The notes: generated from the letters alone by a model not told the origin. DNA of 64,000 nt from Warburgia ugandensis (GCA_035236585.1 CP141130.1:75029944-75093943), one strand, 5' to 3'. Shown: positions 1 to 12,376, numbered from the stretch's first letter. Program-made: numbers and translations.

Positions 1-2412
1 TCAAATGTCTAATACCAGTCCAAGAGACATGCTCTAATCTATGACCGAATATGGAAATTAAATGGATGGTCTTCAAGTCTTCACCCAAATCACCACTACT
101 CCGCCCACTTTCATTTTTGGTTGTCACGTTCCAAATCTGAGGCATTGCAAAATAAAGCAATGCCTTAGCAAACTATGCTTGTGTAGGTGATTACACTTAT
201 AAAGTTTAACAAAATTTACAATATGAGTTTCATGAAGGAAACATATATAAGACATATCAAATGATCAAATGCTCATAATTATAAACCTTCACAAACTGGT
301 ATTAAGTTAAATCAGGATGGCATGCAAGGCATGATTAAAATACAAAGGTACGTACATCAAAACAATACGAGTCTATGTATATAGGATAGTATGCATGCAA
401 TCATGATAAACAAGACACTATGTCAAAACAATGCCAAAAATGTCCCAAGATACTCAATCACCGGTGATGTGTACCCATACTAACTCTGGGTCCCTCCCAT
501 GTAGCCCGCATTAGCCCTCAGAGTCCCTCACAGCTTAGGCCCGGCTTGTCCCAGTTCACCCCACATATAAATCCATATGAACATGCAAAACAACTATATG
601 GGTTACTATGCTGCAGTGGCAACCCCATCAGGATTTGAACCATTGCCACTCCCCGTCGACACCCAAACAGGAGACTTTCTCTGTCCCCATGGGAAGGAAC
701 AGACCTGTAGGGGGACTACCCATGATACCACAACCTACGTACCTGGCCCTATATCACTCAAGGGTGGTGTCTAATTATCATCATCATAAAGTCAAAGGGT
801 GGGTGGTCAACCCTACAACCCTCTTAGCATAATACCCACCGGGTGGAAGCACTCGTCATAAATCATCGACAAGAAATAAATCATGTAAAGGCGCTATAAA
901 TAATCCCAATAAATACGATTAAAGCCCATGTCAAGATAGTCCATCACATGTAAACATAGTTATTAACAAAATGAAATGTCATGCTACAACACAAAAATAT
1001 GGATCTATTTATGTGCCATGAGAAGACATAAAACACATGCCTCTAACTTTAACGATCTAATCATGATTATTAAAATCACGAAGTAATTGAATGAAATCAC
1101 CTACCTTAGTAAATGCAGTGCTCTAATCAAGCGTGTGGAAATATCACGTTGCACGCTCTGACGTACATGTTACATTATAAATCCTTCATCATTTGGCAAT
1201 TCAATGATGTTTATCCTTCTAATCTTGTAGATCATCGCACATTTGATGTTTACCATCAAAATCTAAGGCTTGATCATCCATTGATCAGCCTAATTTAGAT
1301 TATCTAATGATATTTAATGGTTTAACCCTTAAAAAGGAATATAGATCAAGATTTTCAAGTCAAATCTAGGTTCTCATCGTTGATATGATGCAACGCCTCT
1401 TTCGGATTGCGATTTAGACCTCTGTAGCTCCTAAAAATCAAGTTTTTGTAAATGGACAATTCAGAGAACCCCATAAATCCAGAAAAACCACGTGCCGTAT
1501 GTGCTGCTGTGCGCTTGTGCCATCTCGCATGTGCATATGTGTGTGCTGTTGATGCGTGCGCATGTGTCACCTGTGTGTACGTGCGTGTCTGCGCATGTAC
1601 TGCTGGCGCATGCGTTGCGTGTGTGCATTGTGGGTGCGCTGCGCGTGTGCATCGTCTTTGTGCACACGCGTGTGCCATCTTCGTGCGCCCACGTGTGTCG
1701 TCTTTGTCTGCGAGTGCATGTATTGCCTGCTTGCGCGCGCATGTAGCTGTGTGCTGCGTGCGTGGCATCGTGTGTCACACGCATGCCATCTACACTCGTG
1801 GCATCTGCATGGCACCTATGTGGCACCCACGCGCTAGTTGTGTCACATGTCACCCCAAGTGCTGTCACCGGAGAAGACTGCCGGACTCCGGTCGTCGCCG
1901 GTGACGTTCAGGTGTCCAAATGGTACTATTTTTGCACTATTTCGCTCAGTTTTTCTCGTAGATTCCATTTTTAAGCACTTTTTCAACAAACTCTGTCATT
2001 ATCTAGTGTTTTTACACTATTTTTGTCACGTCCTTAAAATTTCTCCTTCTACTATTTTATGAGTTTTTTGGCATCCCTAGCCGTCCGATCATCATGAAAA
2101 TTCATGGGTTTGTTCTTCTTGTTACTGTGCACAAGATAAACAGTTCCAATCACGATTTGATACTGTTTCATTGGTTTATTTTGAAAGGAATAATGACGCC
2201 TTTTGTTTCACTGAAAAACAGCAATCCACACTGTTTTCTAGCGTTAAAATGATGGAAACTTTAAGAAAAAAAAGGGAAATCGTAGAGGTGGCTTACCGTG
2301 GTCAGATCGGCCAGAACTAGTCTTCCATTGTGGGTCCCACACCTTGTAGGCCCAAGTGTATTTACCATTTTACCCTTCTGATTATTATTATTTAATTATT
2401 TGGGTCATTACA
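1..2412 (-). mobile_element. Ty3/gypsy LTR, minus strand, cut by window edge
   Basis: Read on the minus strand, the sequence starts at 2412 with TGTAATGACCC, the usual start of many plant Ty3/gypsy LTRs, and continues to the window edge. It contains no long credible reading frame. The stretch at about 1495-1850 is an unusual GC-rich alternating purine-pyrimidine tract, and around 1866-1905 there is a 'ccggtgac' patch that recurs in the other LTRs of this window. The sequence upstream of its start (minus strand) runs straight into a protease-like remnant with no polypurine tract, so either the internal region is deleted or this is a separate solo LTR inserted there. The outer end is not visible. 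Confidence 0.6.
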
Positions 2413-3133
2413 CACATCCTGAACAAACTTTGTTTGAGTTAATACTTATCCCTATTAGCAACTCATCTTGCAATGTTGAGTCTAGTGGTTTGGTGTCCAA
2501 ATTTAAGTTATAAACAATTGAAGATAAAATAAAAGAATGTGTTGCACTAGAATCAAACAGCACTTTAACCTAAGTATGAAATAGTAAGAATTTATCTCAT
2601 ATGACATCCTTGGACACGTGGCCTGCTGCTACTCTAAACAGTGTCCTTTGATGCTCCCAGCCTAGGTCAATCCCTCCAAAAATGGCCTTATTGTCCACAA
2701 TTAAAATAAGTCTTACCGGCTATTCCAAAAGGTAGAGAACGTGCCTAAGCACTCTACGTCTAATGAGGATATCCCTTCCTCCTCTTGTCCTTGCAATTAT
2801 GTGAGTGAGACTTCCCAAGTCCAATCCTCATATGGTCGTTTACCCTTTATAGATAATGTCATCTATCCAACAATTTCCTGTATTGCATCATGTGCACACA
2901 ACGTAGATACCCCATGACTAGTACCATCGCCACTAGTCTCAAGCATGCATGTGCCTTTTCAGACTATCAAACAGTTATAGTTAATCAGCCTATCAAACAA
3001 GTTGAAAGTCATGAAGAGTCAATTCTGGTATGTCCTAAGACATCAAGCACAAACATTTCCTTTATAAAAGGAAATTTTAAGGTAGAAAAATCAGTTTTTC
3101 CCCAAGTGATCAACTGCCTCGCTCTGATACCAA
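2413..3133 (-). pseudogene. Degraded gypsy internal region (primer-binding site, zinc knuckle, protease scrap)
   Basis: On the minus strand this begins at about 3133 with TTGGTATCAGAGC, the site complementary to initiator methionine tRNA used as primer by Ty3/gypsy elements. It then gives a broken zinc-knuckle pattern (around 2660-2720) and a protease active-site-like motif at 2535-2566 (VLFDSS followed by THSF, so the DTG/DSG glycine is lost). Most of gag, all of reverse transcriptase and integrase are missing in only about 720 bp, so this is an internal deletion derivative. Several stops and frameshifts break every frame. Confidence 0.6.
2956..3133 (-). repeat. Left copy of ~178-bp leader repeat flanking an LTR
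   Basis: This stretch and 5823-5999 are direct copies of each other with scattered substitutions. Both end at a minus-strand primer-binding site ('ctctgatacca' on the plus strand). The left copy ends where the plus-strand LTR 3136-5822 begins, and the right copy starts where that LTR ends. A simple insertion would duplicate only about 5 bp. Confidence 0.8.
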
Positions 3134-3135
3134 GT

Positions 3136-5822
3136 TGTCCAGACCCCAATCCCTGAGGCTGCAGTTTAACATAATCAAATAATAACGATTGGCTCAATTT
3201 TAAGCTTCATTTCAAAGAATTATGAATTTCTTTTAATAAGTTGTAAATTGGAAAATGTTCATGTTTAAGTTTTGGAGAATTAACCTTTTGATAGAAATCA
3301 AATCCAGCATTGAGACTTCATAATTGGATTGTACTCAAAAAGGCAATTCAAAGGACACTAAGTTTATTGAAATTGGAGTTCAAATGAGGAAGTTATGGCA
3401 ATTTAAGCAGGAAGGGCACTTTGGTAAAAATAAGATTAAAAAAATTAAAAGGCTTAAAACAGAGGGAGTAGTATTTGATACGGACACACCTCCCACTTAA
3501 AAAAAAAACACATGCTTAGGAATGATAAGCACAAAGAGGGGACGCTTGAGGAGGAAGGAGAAGAGAGTGGGGGAGAAGGAGAGAGGAGAAAGGAGAAAGG
3601 AGAAAGGAGGGGAGAAACCGACCCATCCTCCACCCTCCATTTCTCTCATCAACAACGGGAGGAAGATATTGATGGTGGGAAAGGTTTTTCGATCACCAAA
3701 AAAGACAGAGGCAACGGTGTTGCTGATCAATGATCGGAGCCATTCACTGTCTTTCCCTAGCTACCATGAGAAAAACCCCTATAGTTGTTCATTAATTGAG
3801 TAAGTTTTTAGTAGGAAAAAAGAGAGGAAATATTACAGGACAATGGCATTTTCCGGTGACGAAAAATCAACAGCAATCTCCTTCTCCGGTGACAATTGGA
3901 GGTTGAAGACACACTTTAAAGGTAAGATCTATGATACCCACCTCTGGAATCTTGGTATTTTGAAAAAAATATATATGCAATTTTAACCTAAATCTATAAT
4001 TAGGGATGATCCAAATATTCATTCCATAAGTTAAGCTTAGGGATGAGTAATTGAAGACTTGAAGTAGCTTAGATCACTCTAGATTTACAGATCTAGGCTG
4101 AAAATAGATCGGACAATCTCAATCATCCAATCGGATACTATTTGCACAATAAATTCTTGATGTCTAATTCATGATCAGACATCATAGATGAATCTTAGGA
4201 CCCAAAATTAGTTAGGATGTGACTAAAAAATTGTTGAATTTGGATAAAAACCTAATGGGAAACCTTGGTCATCCGATCAGATAGGTGTGGAAGAGAAACT
4301 TGGCATCATCTGATCGACGATCATATTCCACCATCATGTTTCCTAACTCTTAATTAGTCAATAAGTGGATTGAGATGGGTAAATTTACTTAGAATTGTGA
4401 ACATGTGGATTAACATTGATAATGAATTCAAAAATTGATTTGGTTAGGTGATCGATAAGTGATCGAAGGAGGGATATAGAAAAATTGTAAAGCATGATAA
4501 GGGAGGTAGGTAGTTTGGACATCAACATATGTTATTGAAACATGAAAATCATTAATAACTAATTTATCATGTTTGAAATTGCCTGTGATTAAGGGATTTG
4601 ACCTTTTGATGTATGCAGTTAACATACAGGTATTTCATGCAACACACTTGTTTAGAATTCTATATTGTTTTACCATCAAATTTGGAATTGGTATGTGAAA
4701 ACATATTTGGAAACTAAATGAATTTTATGTATTAGGAAATAACGAAGAATATGTAAACTTCAACACAAACCTGGTAAGGGTTGCTTTCATATAGTATTAT
4801 GAGATTGATTCATGAATTCACTAGTGCATAAGATTCTATGATTTCACATGTTATGATGGTACGTGATGACGCCTCGCATTTCATGGTTTAAATTCTTTCC
4901 TCTATTGATCTTGATGCATGATGAGAGTTGTGATGATTTTCTATATCTTGTAAGATGCTTACCAAGATTATAATCATTTTGAAACAGTATACTTGGAAAT
5001 GAAACTAATGATTTGAGCTAGTGGGACATGATACTAAATTGAAATGGCATAGTTGAGATTTCAGAATCCTCTACACTGCTGATTATGCATAATTTTCTAC
5101 AAAATTATACAATATAATGTTATTTGCCTTTTATTAAAGTTAACACTGCATAACTTATATGTTGATGATGAAACTACCTACACAAGTGAAAGCTTGCTAA
5201 GATATTGTATTTGTTTACAATATCTTAGGTCCAAAGGACTCAAGCAAAGAAAAAGGAGCAAAAGCTTAACTGAGAGCTACAACCAGGACATTTTGAGGTA
5301 AGGTGAGGTATATGTAAAGGTTTTGAAGACTTCTTACTAATGTTATTTATGACTCTACTAGAATGGACATGTGGGTGTGTAATTACTACTTTTGAATGAA
5401 TGGTTGTCACTGGAGTGGTTCTGGGTATATAAGTCTACTTTCTATCTACCCTTTTGGGCATTACCAAAATGTTTCTTTTGTTTAAATTTGAAGAAATATG
5501 TGCATGTGGATTTGATGGGATGGAGACGGAGTCTCCCTTTTATTATTTATTGATTATATTGCGTTTATCTGTTTGTCGCATTGCATGCATTAAATGCATG
5601 AGGTCCAAAATACAGGGGAGACTATGGGATTTCGGAAGGATGTGATCTTCATTCCTCTGAAAATCCTTGTTTTTATAAATAAAAAAATGGCACTCAGGAT
5701 TTTTAAGGTCTTCTTATGAAACTTATTTTTTTGCTATTTGGTTTCTAAATAGTTTTTCAAACTCGAGGCCCCACAAATAAAAAGATTTATGAAAAAGTGG
5801 TATAAAAACCCAGGATGTCACA
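3136..5822 (+). mobile_element. Plus-strand gypsy solo-type LTR
   Basis: The segment begins TGTCCAGACCCC and ends GGATGTCACA. From about 3440 to 5822 it aligns, same orientation, with the 3' LTR at 17135-20102. Shared parts include the 'cctcccactta' start region, a purine-rich tract (about 3534-3620), the 'ctccttctccgg' region and the hairpin at 5198-5227. The first ~300 bp are absent from the 17135 copy. No internal region follows, so it behaves as a solo LTR. The 5 bp on each side do not match, which argues for recombination between two elements. It is clearly older or more diverged than the other two copies. Confidence 0.75.
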
Positions 5823-5999
5823 TTTTAGACTATCAAACAATTATAGTTAATCAACCTATCAAACAAGTTGATAGTCATCAAGAGCCAATTTTGGTATGTC
5901 CTAATACATCAAGTACAAACATTTCCTTTATAAAAGGAAATTTTAACCTAGAAAAATAAGTTTTTCCCTAAGTGATCAACCGCCTCACTCTGATACCAA
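5823..5999 (-). repeat. Right copy of ~178-bp leader repeat, with primer-binding site
   Basis: Direct copy of 2956-3133. Its right end carries the minus-strand primer-binding site TTGGTATCAGAG, directly adjoining the LTR at 6000-9133. This makes it the leader of the minus-strand element whose LTR lies to the right. Confidence 0.8.
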
Positions 6000-8900
6000 T
6001 GTGTCAACTTAACTTGTACCTGAAAATTTATAAGGTGAGTTGTAAAGCCCAATAAGGAAAAAGAACTAAATCCATGCATATCCTACCATTCTTGTTGATC
6101 TTGGCTCAACTGCACATTTATATCCAACCATGGAACATTCATTTTCATTTTAATAGGTCATCAACAAAGTAGTATGTATTATAACATACTGGTATTAGAA
6201 CAGAAATACAGTTTATTTCAAATTCAGACTATTAAGCAATAACCATAGCATATAAATAAACCCATGCAATATAAACTCCCCATTCACGTCCAACCAAAAA
6301 AAATTCATTTCCATTTCAACAGATGAGTAATGTTATGAACTTTATTCCAAATTCAAAATGCAAAACCATGAGGATAGTATTCAGATAAAATCGTACAGAA
6401 ATGTATATCATTTGATTATTTTCTTAGCAATAATAAACGAGTATGACATCATCACAATGATCAAGTAGTCATCTCCCTCAAGGTTTACCATCTTGGGTGG
6501 CTCCACCATGATTCCAAAAAACCAAGCAACACTTTTCCTCAGGTTCTACTATCTTGGGCTACTCCACCATAGCTGCAATCAACTAAGTAGCCCTTTCCTA
6601 TATGGTTTACCATCTTGAGAGAATCAAGTATACTAGCTCATCCCTCAAGGTTTACCATCTTGGGTGGCTCCACCATAATCCCAAAAGATCCGGCAGCCCT
6701 TTCCCACAGGGTTTACCATCTTGGGAGGCTAAATACCTGATAGCTTATCCCTTAGGGTTACCTTCTTGGGCAACTCCAACGTGATTCCAAAGAACTAAGT
6801 AGCTCTTTTCCTTAGGGTTTACCATCTTGGGAGGCTCAATATTAATAATTCGTTCTCAGGTTTTAGCATCTTAGGCGGCTTTACCTCAGTTATAATCAAC
6901 CAGGTAGCCCTTTCCCCTCAGAGTTTACCATCTTGGAAGGCATCATCATAGTTTACTGAGTGACCCACAGGGCTTACTATCTAGGGATTGACCATTTTAT
7001 CATAATTTGCATCATTATAATAGTTAAGCATAGTTAATCAAAATATCATATGACAATTTAAATAAGTAATTGCAATTCATATCATCCATTCAAACAATAT
7101 CATAATCTATTTATTCTACACATTCATAGTGTTAATTTCAAGTGAATAGATTAACAAGAATTTAAGGATAAAGAAGGGTTCAGGGTCCTTACCTATGTTC
7201 ACAGTACAATTCACAATTCAATTACCAATGTCATTCAAACCACAATCAAAACTTGTGTTAAGAATACAAGTCGTATGTAAATTTAACAATTCCATGAAAT
7301 TTACTATAATTACTTCAAGATCTCTTTCTGTAATGTCATTAATCCAACCTAAGATATCTAGTTTGATGATCAGGATACCAATTGGTTGCTATCTACTTAG
7401 TTTAGCACCATTGGTTCTAATTGACAGTCCAGATCGAGTACGTACCTCTAAAAGTTTCAATTTTCCATCATTTAAGGTAAGTTATTTAGTAATTCAATGA
7501 TTTTAACTATAATCCAGGGTCTAATCTCCTTTCCTAACCTTCAATCATTACCAATCAAGTTTTCGATAGTCAGATTGGATCTTCCATCAAATAGTCCATA
7601 ATTGATTTGTTATTTTTGTCACAATTCATTACTGATGGTTAATTAAAGTCATATTTTATATAGATCTACCTTCTAATTGTATTTTTAATGGTCGAATGCT
7701 GAGATCTGAGTTTTTTCCTATACACTACCAAGTTTTCGATCAAAAATTCAAGAAATAATTGATTCTTGATCGATGATCTATCTTCATGGATGAAAAAATC
7801 AGGTGTGATTTATTCAAATCACAAAAATTTCAATTTTTTACAATTATAGTGGTTTGCCGAAAAAAGTTGCCATCGCCAAAGAAGGTGACCGGATTCCGAT
7901 CATCGCCTGTGACATACATGGTATGGAAACCATACTAATTTACACAACTTTGTTCAAAATTTTAAGAATTAAAGTTTAATCTAGTTTTTTGCTGCAAATT
8001 CTGCCAAAATCTTGGGTTTTTGAATATATTTTATCTGTAGTTTGAAAGTTTTACTTGACAAGTTTTCATGAAACCATAGTCATTTTACTTGTAATCATCT
8101 AAGCAACAAAATCAATGGTTTCAATCATTGATTAGATATCATTATACTAACTTTGTTTTTTAACCAGTCCGTTTTCTCACCGTTCCCATTGCCAAAAAAT
8201 GGTGATAGTAATGGGAATGGTGGTTTGAAATGGCTGGGAAGGAAAAGGAAAAGAAAAAAAAGGGAAAATGAAAAGAAGAAAAGGGAGAGAGGACTTACTA
8301 TGTGTCCTTAGTCGTTGTCATTGAATCTTCATGCAAGCTAAACTTTGGCATTGATCAATGACTCGCGGGGAGGAGAAGAGGAATAAAGAGACGTTGATAG
8401 GGTGAGGTCTTCATTGTCAATGTGTGAAGCATAGATAGAGAGAAATGAAACCGAGAAGAAAAGAGGATCAGAGACATAGGGAATTGGTGGACGGTTGTTG
8501 AGTGAACGACTGGGGAAGAAGGAGAAAATTCAACGGGGAAAAGCCATTGGGTGCTTTTCCCTATCTTTTTGTCATTGATGCATGGAACTGGAGTCCATTG
8601 GTGAGTTTGACTCCTGCGTGCTGAGCCACTCCACGTGACTCACTGTGTTATTAACAGTTAATTAAAGGGGGTGTCATTATCAATTTTGAGCCTCTCTTTG
8701 CATTTGTAAAAATCTTGGATTTTTGGGTCTCAGTCTCTGTTTCACACATTCTTCATGTCGTTGGAAAGCTCTCATCAAACACCATCCAATAATCAACTTT
8801 TCATCATCGAATTTCAATCTTTTTAATTTATTTTTAAATTTCTTTCATAATTACTTAATTTTGATATATAAAAAAAGTTTCATTTTAAAGCAAGATTGAT

Positions 8901-9133
8901 CAAAATTTTCCATGAATCTAAAGTGAATCTTCAAATCATTAAATTTTGAGTAGGATACATAATTCGACAAGGTTAGGGTTTTCAATTCACCTGAATTCGA
9001 GCTTAATGGAGACATTGACTCATGCGAGGCCTGCTACTTAATCCAACCTTACTTGCCCTATTTCACAAGTTTTTAGAGAATTAATGAGTCAGTTACCTTT
9101 TTAACCTAATCTCAAGACACGGGTATGATAACA
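6000..9133 (-). mobile_element. Minus-strand gypsy LTR with internal sequence on both sides
   Basis: On the minus strand it starts TGTTATCATACCC at 9133, preceded by the polypurine tract AAGGAGGAAAG, and ends GTTGACACA at 6000, followed at once by the primer-binding site. Both LTR-internal junction types therefore flank one LTR. It is about 3.1 kb long. The 6481-6985 part is a tandem array of degenerate units (see separate entry), and 8190-8290 is purine-rich. There is no credible coding capacity. Confidence 0.75.
6481..6985. repeat. Tandem array of ~45/60-bp degenerate units inside an LTR
   Basis: The phrase 'ggtttaccatcttggg' and close variants recur at about 6481, 6541, 6604, 6648, 6709, 6754, 6814, 6858, 6921 and 6969. 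Spacing is mostly alternating ~60 and ~45 bp, giving a composite unit of about 105 bp. Companion phrases 'ctccaccat.attcca' and 'aagtagcccttt' recur with the longer units. Confidence 0.85.
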
Positions 9134-9700
9134 CTTTCCTCCTTAAAAAAAATTTCGTCATCAAAATTTGAAAAATGCCTTAGTCAACTAGTTCTAGGTA
9201 CCTTTGCTAAATCTTCTACTCTAGCTCCCATGTGCCTTCTTCTACTCCATGATGTTGCCACACTACTTTTACAGGTGGTATCACTTCTTCATCATAAAAC
9301 TTGTTCCCTTCAATCAACTTCCTATATCAGTTTCTCCTCATATATAACATCCTCTTGAATGATAAGATCTGTCCAGTCAAGAACATGGGAAGGGTCTGAC
9401 TCATACTTCTTAAACATTGACATAAGAAAAATATCATGAACTTGTGAGAACTATGGAGGCAAGGCCAAACAATGAGCAACTTTTCCAACCTATTTTAGAA
9501 TTGGAAAGTAAATTTTGAATCTCTGTCTGACACAATGGATACAGGTACTCCATGTAATCTTACAATCTAGGGTACATATAGTAGACTCAATGTCTCGAGT
9601 GAATTCATTAACCTTCACTGATAGAAAGTGCGCTGATTTAGTCAATCAATCAACAATCATTCATATGCTAATGCATGCTCCAGAACACTCTAGTGCGTCT
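9134..9700 (-). pseudogene. Degraded gypsy integrase and integrase C-terminus
   Basis: Minus-strand translation shows, at about 9626-9661, the integrase motif MIVD.LTKSAHF and, at about 9230-9275, VKVVWQHHGVEEGTWELE. The latter is the conserved C-terminal/chromodomain-linked segment of Ty3/gypsy integrases. It is followed by the polypurine tract (9134-9148) and the LTR at 6000-9133, the correct order for a 3' end. Frameshifts and stops break the frame, and the rest of pol is missing. Confidence 0.75.
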
Positions 9701-10726
9701 GCAAACTAAAATGCACCATGGATGAGTCATTGTCACATGGATGCTGCATCATCACAGTCATTTCCCAATTGTGTCGCACGCACAAGGACTCGCACGGAGG
9801 GTGTGTCTCCGGTGTGCATCTGATAGTGTGTCTTGGGCACAGATCCAACCAAACTCGTTCAAATGGTGTAATCCTAATCGTTCGATCATTTTCAATCTAG
9901 ACCTTTAATCATGTTACTACTTTCACCTAGCCTAGGGTTTTAGGGTCCCACAAATTCATTGACAGCTCAAAACATCCATTTGAGGCACCTAGGATGTGGG
10001 TCTCAACCTGTGCCACCGGATCCATCTTCTCCAACAAATCACTAGCTGCGGAGACTAGGGGAAGCTTAAAAATGTAAGGGAAGTGTCGAAAAAGAAAGAG
10101 GGAGGAGAAGGAAGACCAACTTAGACTAGTCGGAGTGAAGAAAGATGTTGGAGAGAGAGAATTATGTCAAAAATTCATGATGCGTTGGAATAGATATACA
10201 GTGGAGTAAAGCTCTATTGATGTCACAAAAAATTGATAGGGAACATGGGGGAAAGATGAAATGGATTTTCCTTGGCAAGATTATCAGTTCTAATTATTTA
10301 AATAATGATGAGATCGTTGGTTTTTACTAGGTTTTCTCCACTGGGCAGAAACTTTAGGTCCATCAGGGATGACGCTTCTATGGATGTGCCTTGACATCAT
10401 CCTGGGGTTTCATTGTTGAGTGTGCCTGTGAACACGTAGGACAGTTGGATAATAGAAATGGAAAAGAAGGAAAAGAGAAGAAAAAGGAAAGAGAGGGAAA
10501 GAGGGAGAGGAGGAGAAGAGGAAGTGGAAAGGAAATGTCTGGGAAGACTTAGAATTCTTGGGAATTTCATATGAATTTTAGGGAGGTGTTTATAACAAAA
10601 TTTTAATTATTTTATTGAATTTTTAATTATTTCTTTTTATTCCACTATAATTAATTTAATTGAAGTGGAAATTCCATTATCTCCACTTTCAGCTTTGTGC
10701 TAACTGGTTCATGTCTTAACTCATTA
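9701..10726 (-). mobile_element. LTR-like gypsy debris, purine-rich
   Basis: No coding region is visible. The composition resembles the other gypsy LTRs here: a 'ccggatcc' patch near 10017, a CA/GT-rich patch at 9750-9860, long purine tracts at 10070-10170 and 10450-10545, and a TAATTATTT-rich end (10600-10680). It lies between integrase remnants and the truncated 5' LTR at 10727. I infer a partial minus-strand LTR, but its ends are not defined. Confidence 0.35.
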
Positions 10727-12362
10727 TTTACTATCAAATTGAAAACTGGTATATGAAAAAATATAAATAACTACATGTACTTCATGAGTTAGGAAATAAC
10801 GAAAGAGGAAACTTCATCTCAACCTGAATTGAGGATTTCCATTACATGGTTATGTCATACTATGATATCTAAATTTCACGAGTTAAAAGATGCACGGATT
10901 TTCAGGATTTTATTGGTTATATCGGCATGTGATGATGCCTATTATTACTATGTTATAGCGGACATATTGGGCTAGTGGATGCTGTGCTAGGAAGATTGAG
11001 GACTGATCATCCTCTTTCTTCTGAAATTGTGTATGTGTGGTACATACCTAGCCAGAGGGGCCAAATTCAAGCTCATGTCATCATGGACAGGTCATGGCTT
11101 GTGTACCATGTTTTCCATGATCACGGTGCAAGGAGTCTATCCGCTTAGTATTGGTGAGATAACCATGAACTTGATTGGTTCATGTCTGTCACACAGAGTC
11201 TATTATTTTCAGGTTCATATGTATATTGTGCAATAGCACAGGTACGGGGCACCTTGGTATTTTAGGTCTATAATGAGTACTCATGACCAACGGTAGGTGA
11301 CCAAATACAAGCGTGTCTGTACTTGTAAAATCTCTCAAGGAGGTTCAGAGTATGTGTGTGTGTGTGTGTACTTGTTGAAATACTTTATTTGGATTTAAGC
11401 ATTTCATGGTTTAAATGTATTTCTTAATTGATTTTGATGCATGAAAAGAGTCGTGACTATCTTCCATATCATATAAATGCTTTGCAAAGGTTATTACCCT
11501 TATTTGGAAATAGCACGCATGGATGTTAAACTGATGATTTGAACTGATTGAACATGGAAATCATTTGAAATGGCATGGTAGGGATTTCAGAATATATCAC
11601 ACTACTTATTAAGTATAATATGCTACAAAATTATACAATGTATGGTTAATCGTTCCTTTTAAAGTTAAAACTGCATAAACTTGTATGTTAATGATGAAAC
11701 TACCTACACAAGGGAAAGTTTGCTCAGATATTGTACTTATTTACAATATCTTAGGTTCAAAGGACTCGAGCAAAGGGAAAGGCATAGAGTCTTGACTTAA
11801 GAGCTACATGAAAGCTATTTTGAGTTAAGGTGAGGTATAGGTAAAGACTTCTGAAGATTCTTACAAATCTTATGTAACTAAATTTGTTTCATGACTTTAT
11901 TAGAAAAGGACATGTGGATGTATATTTATTATCGTTTGAGAGAATGGTTGTGATTGGAGTGATCCTGGGTATACAGGTCTAATTCCTACCCTTTTTGGCA
12001 TTACCAAAATGTTTCTTTTATTTAAATTAAATAAAAATGTGTGTGGTTGTGTTTGGAGGGAGACGGAGTCTCCGTTATTGAATTTATACATACATTGAGA
12101 TTATTAGGTTGTCGCATTGCATGCATTAAATGCACGAGGTCCAAAATAAAGGGGAAACTCTACCAAAATTTTTGTAGAAATGTGTTATTCATTTCTCTAA
12201 AAATCCTTATTTTTATAAAAAATAAAATGCCACTCGAGATTTTTAAGGTCTTCTTTTCAAACTTATTTTTTCACTGTTTGGTTTCTAAATAGTTTTTCAA
12301 ACTCAGGGCCCCACAAATAAAAAGATTTATTAAAAAGTATTATAAAAACCCAGGATGTCTCA
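10727..12362 (+). mobile_element. 5' LTR of the gypsy element, 5'-truncated
   Basis: It aligns with 18430-20102 of the 3' LTR, with only a few differences per 60 bp by eye, up to the end GGATGTCTCA. The first ~1.3 kb of the LTR is missing and replaced by unrelated LTR-like sequence. The primer-binding site follows at once. The truncation means the element has no intact 5' end or target duplication. Confidence 0.8.
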
Positions 12363-12363
12363 A

Positions 12364-12376
12364 TTAGTATCAGAGC
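12364..12376 (+). other. Primer-binding site (initiator Met tRNA)
   Basis: The sequence TTAGTATCAGAGC lies 1 base after the 5' LTR. It matches the consensus TTGGTATCAGAGC, complementary to the 3' end of plant initiator methionine tRNA, except for one G to A change. Confidence 0.85.

Noticed and set aside
1355-1904. Several overlapping Cys-rich or His/Thr-rich ORFs on both strands
   Set aside because: They arise from the alternating GT/GC tract in an LTR, which has few stop codons. All frames are open together and no domain or codon pattern supports translation.
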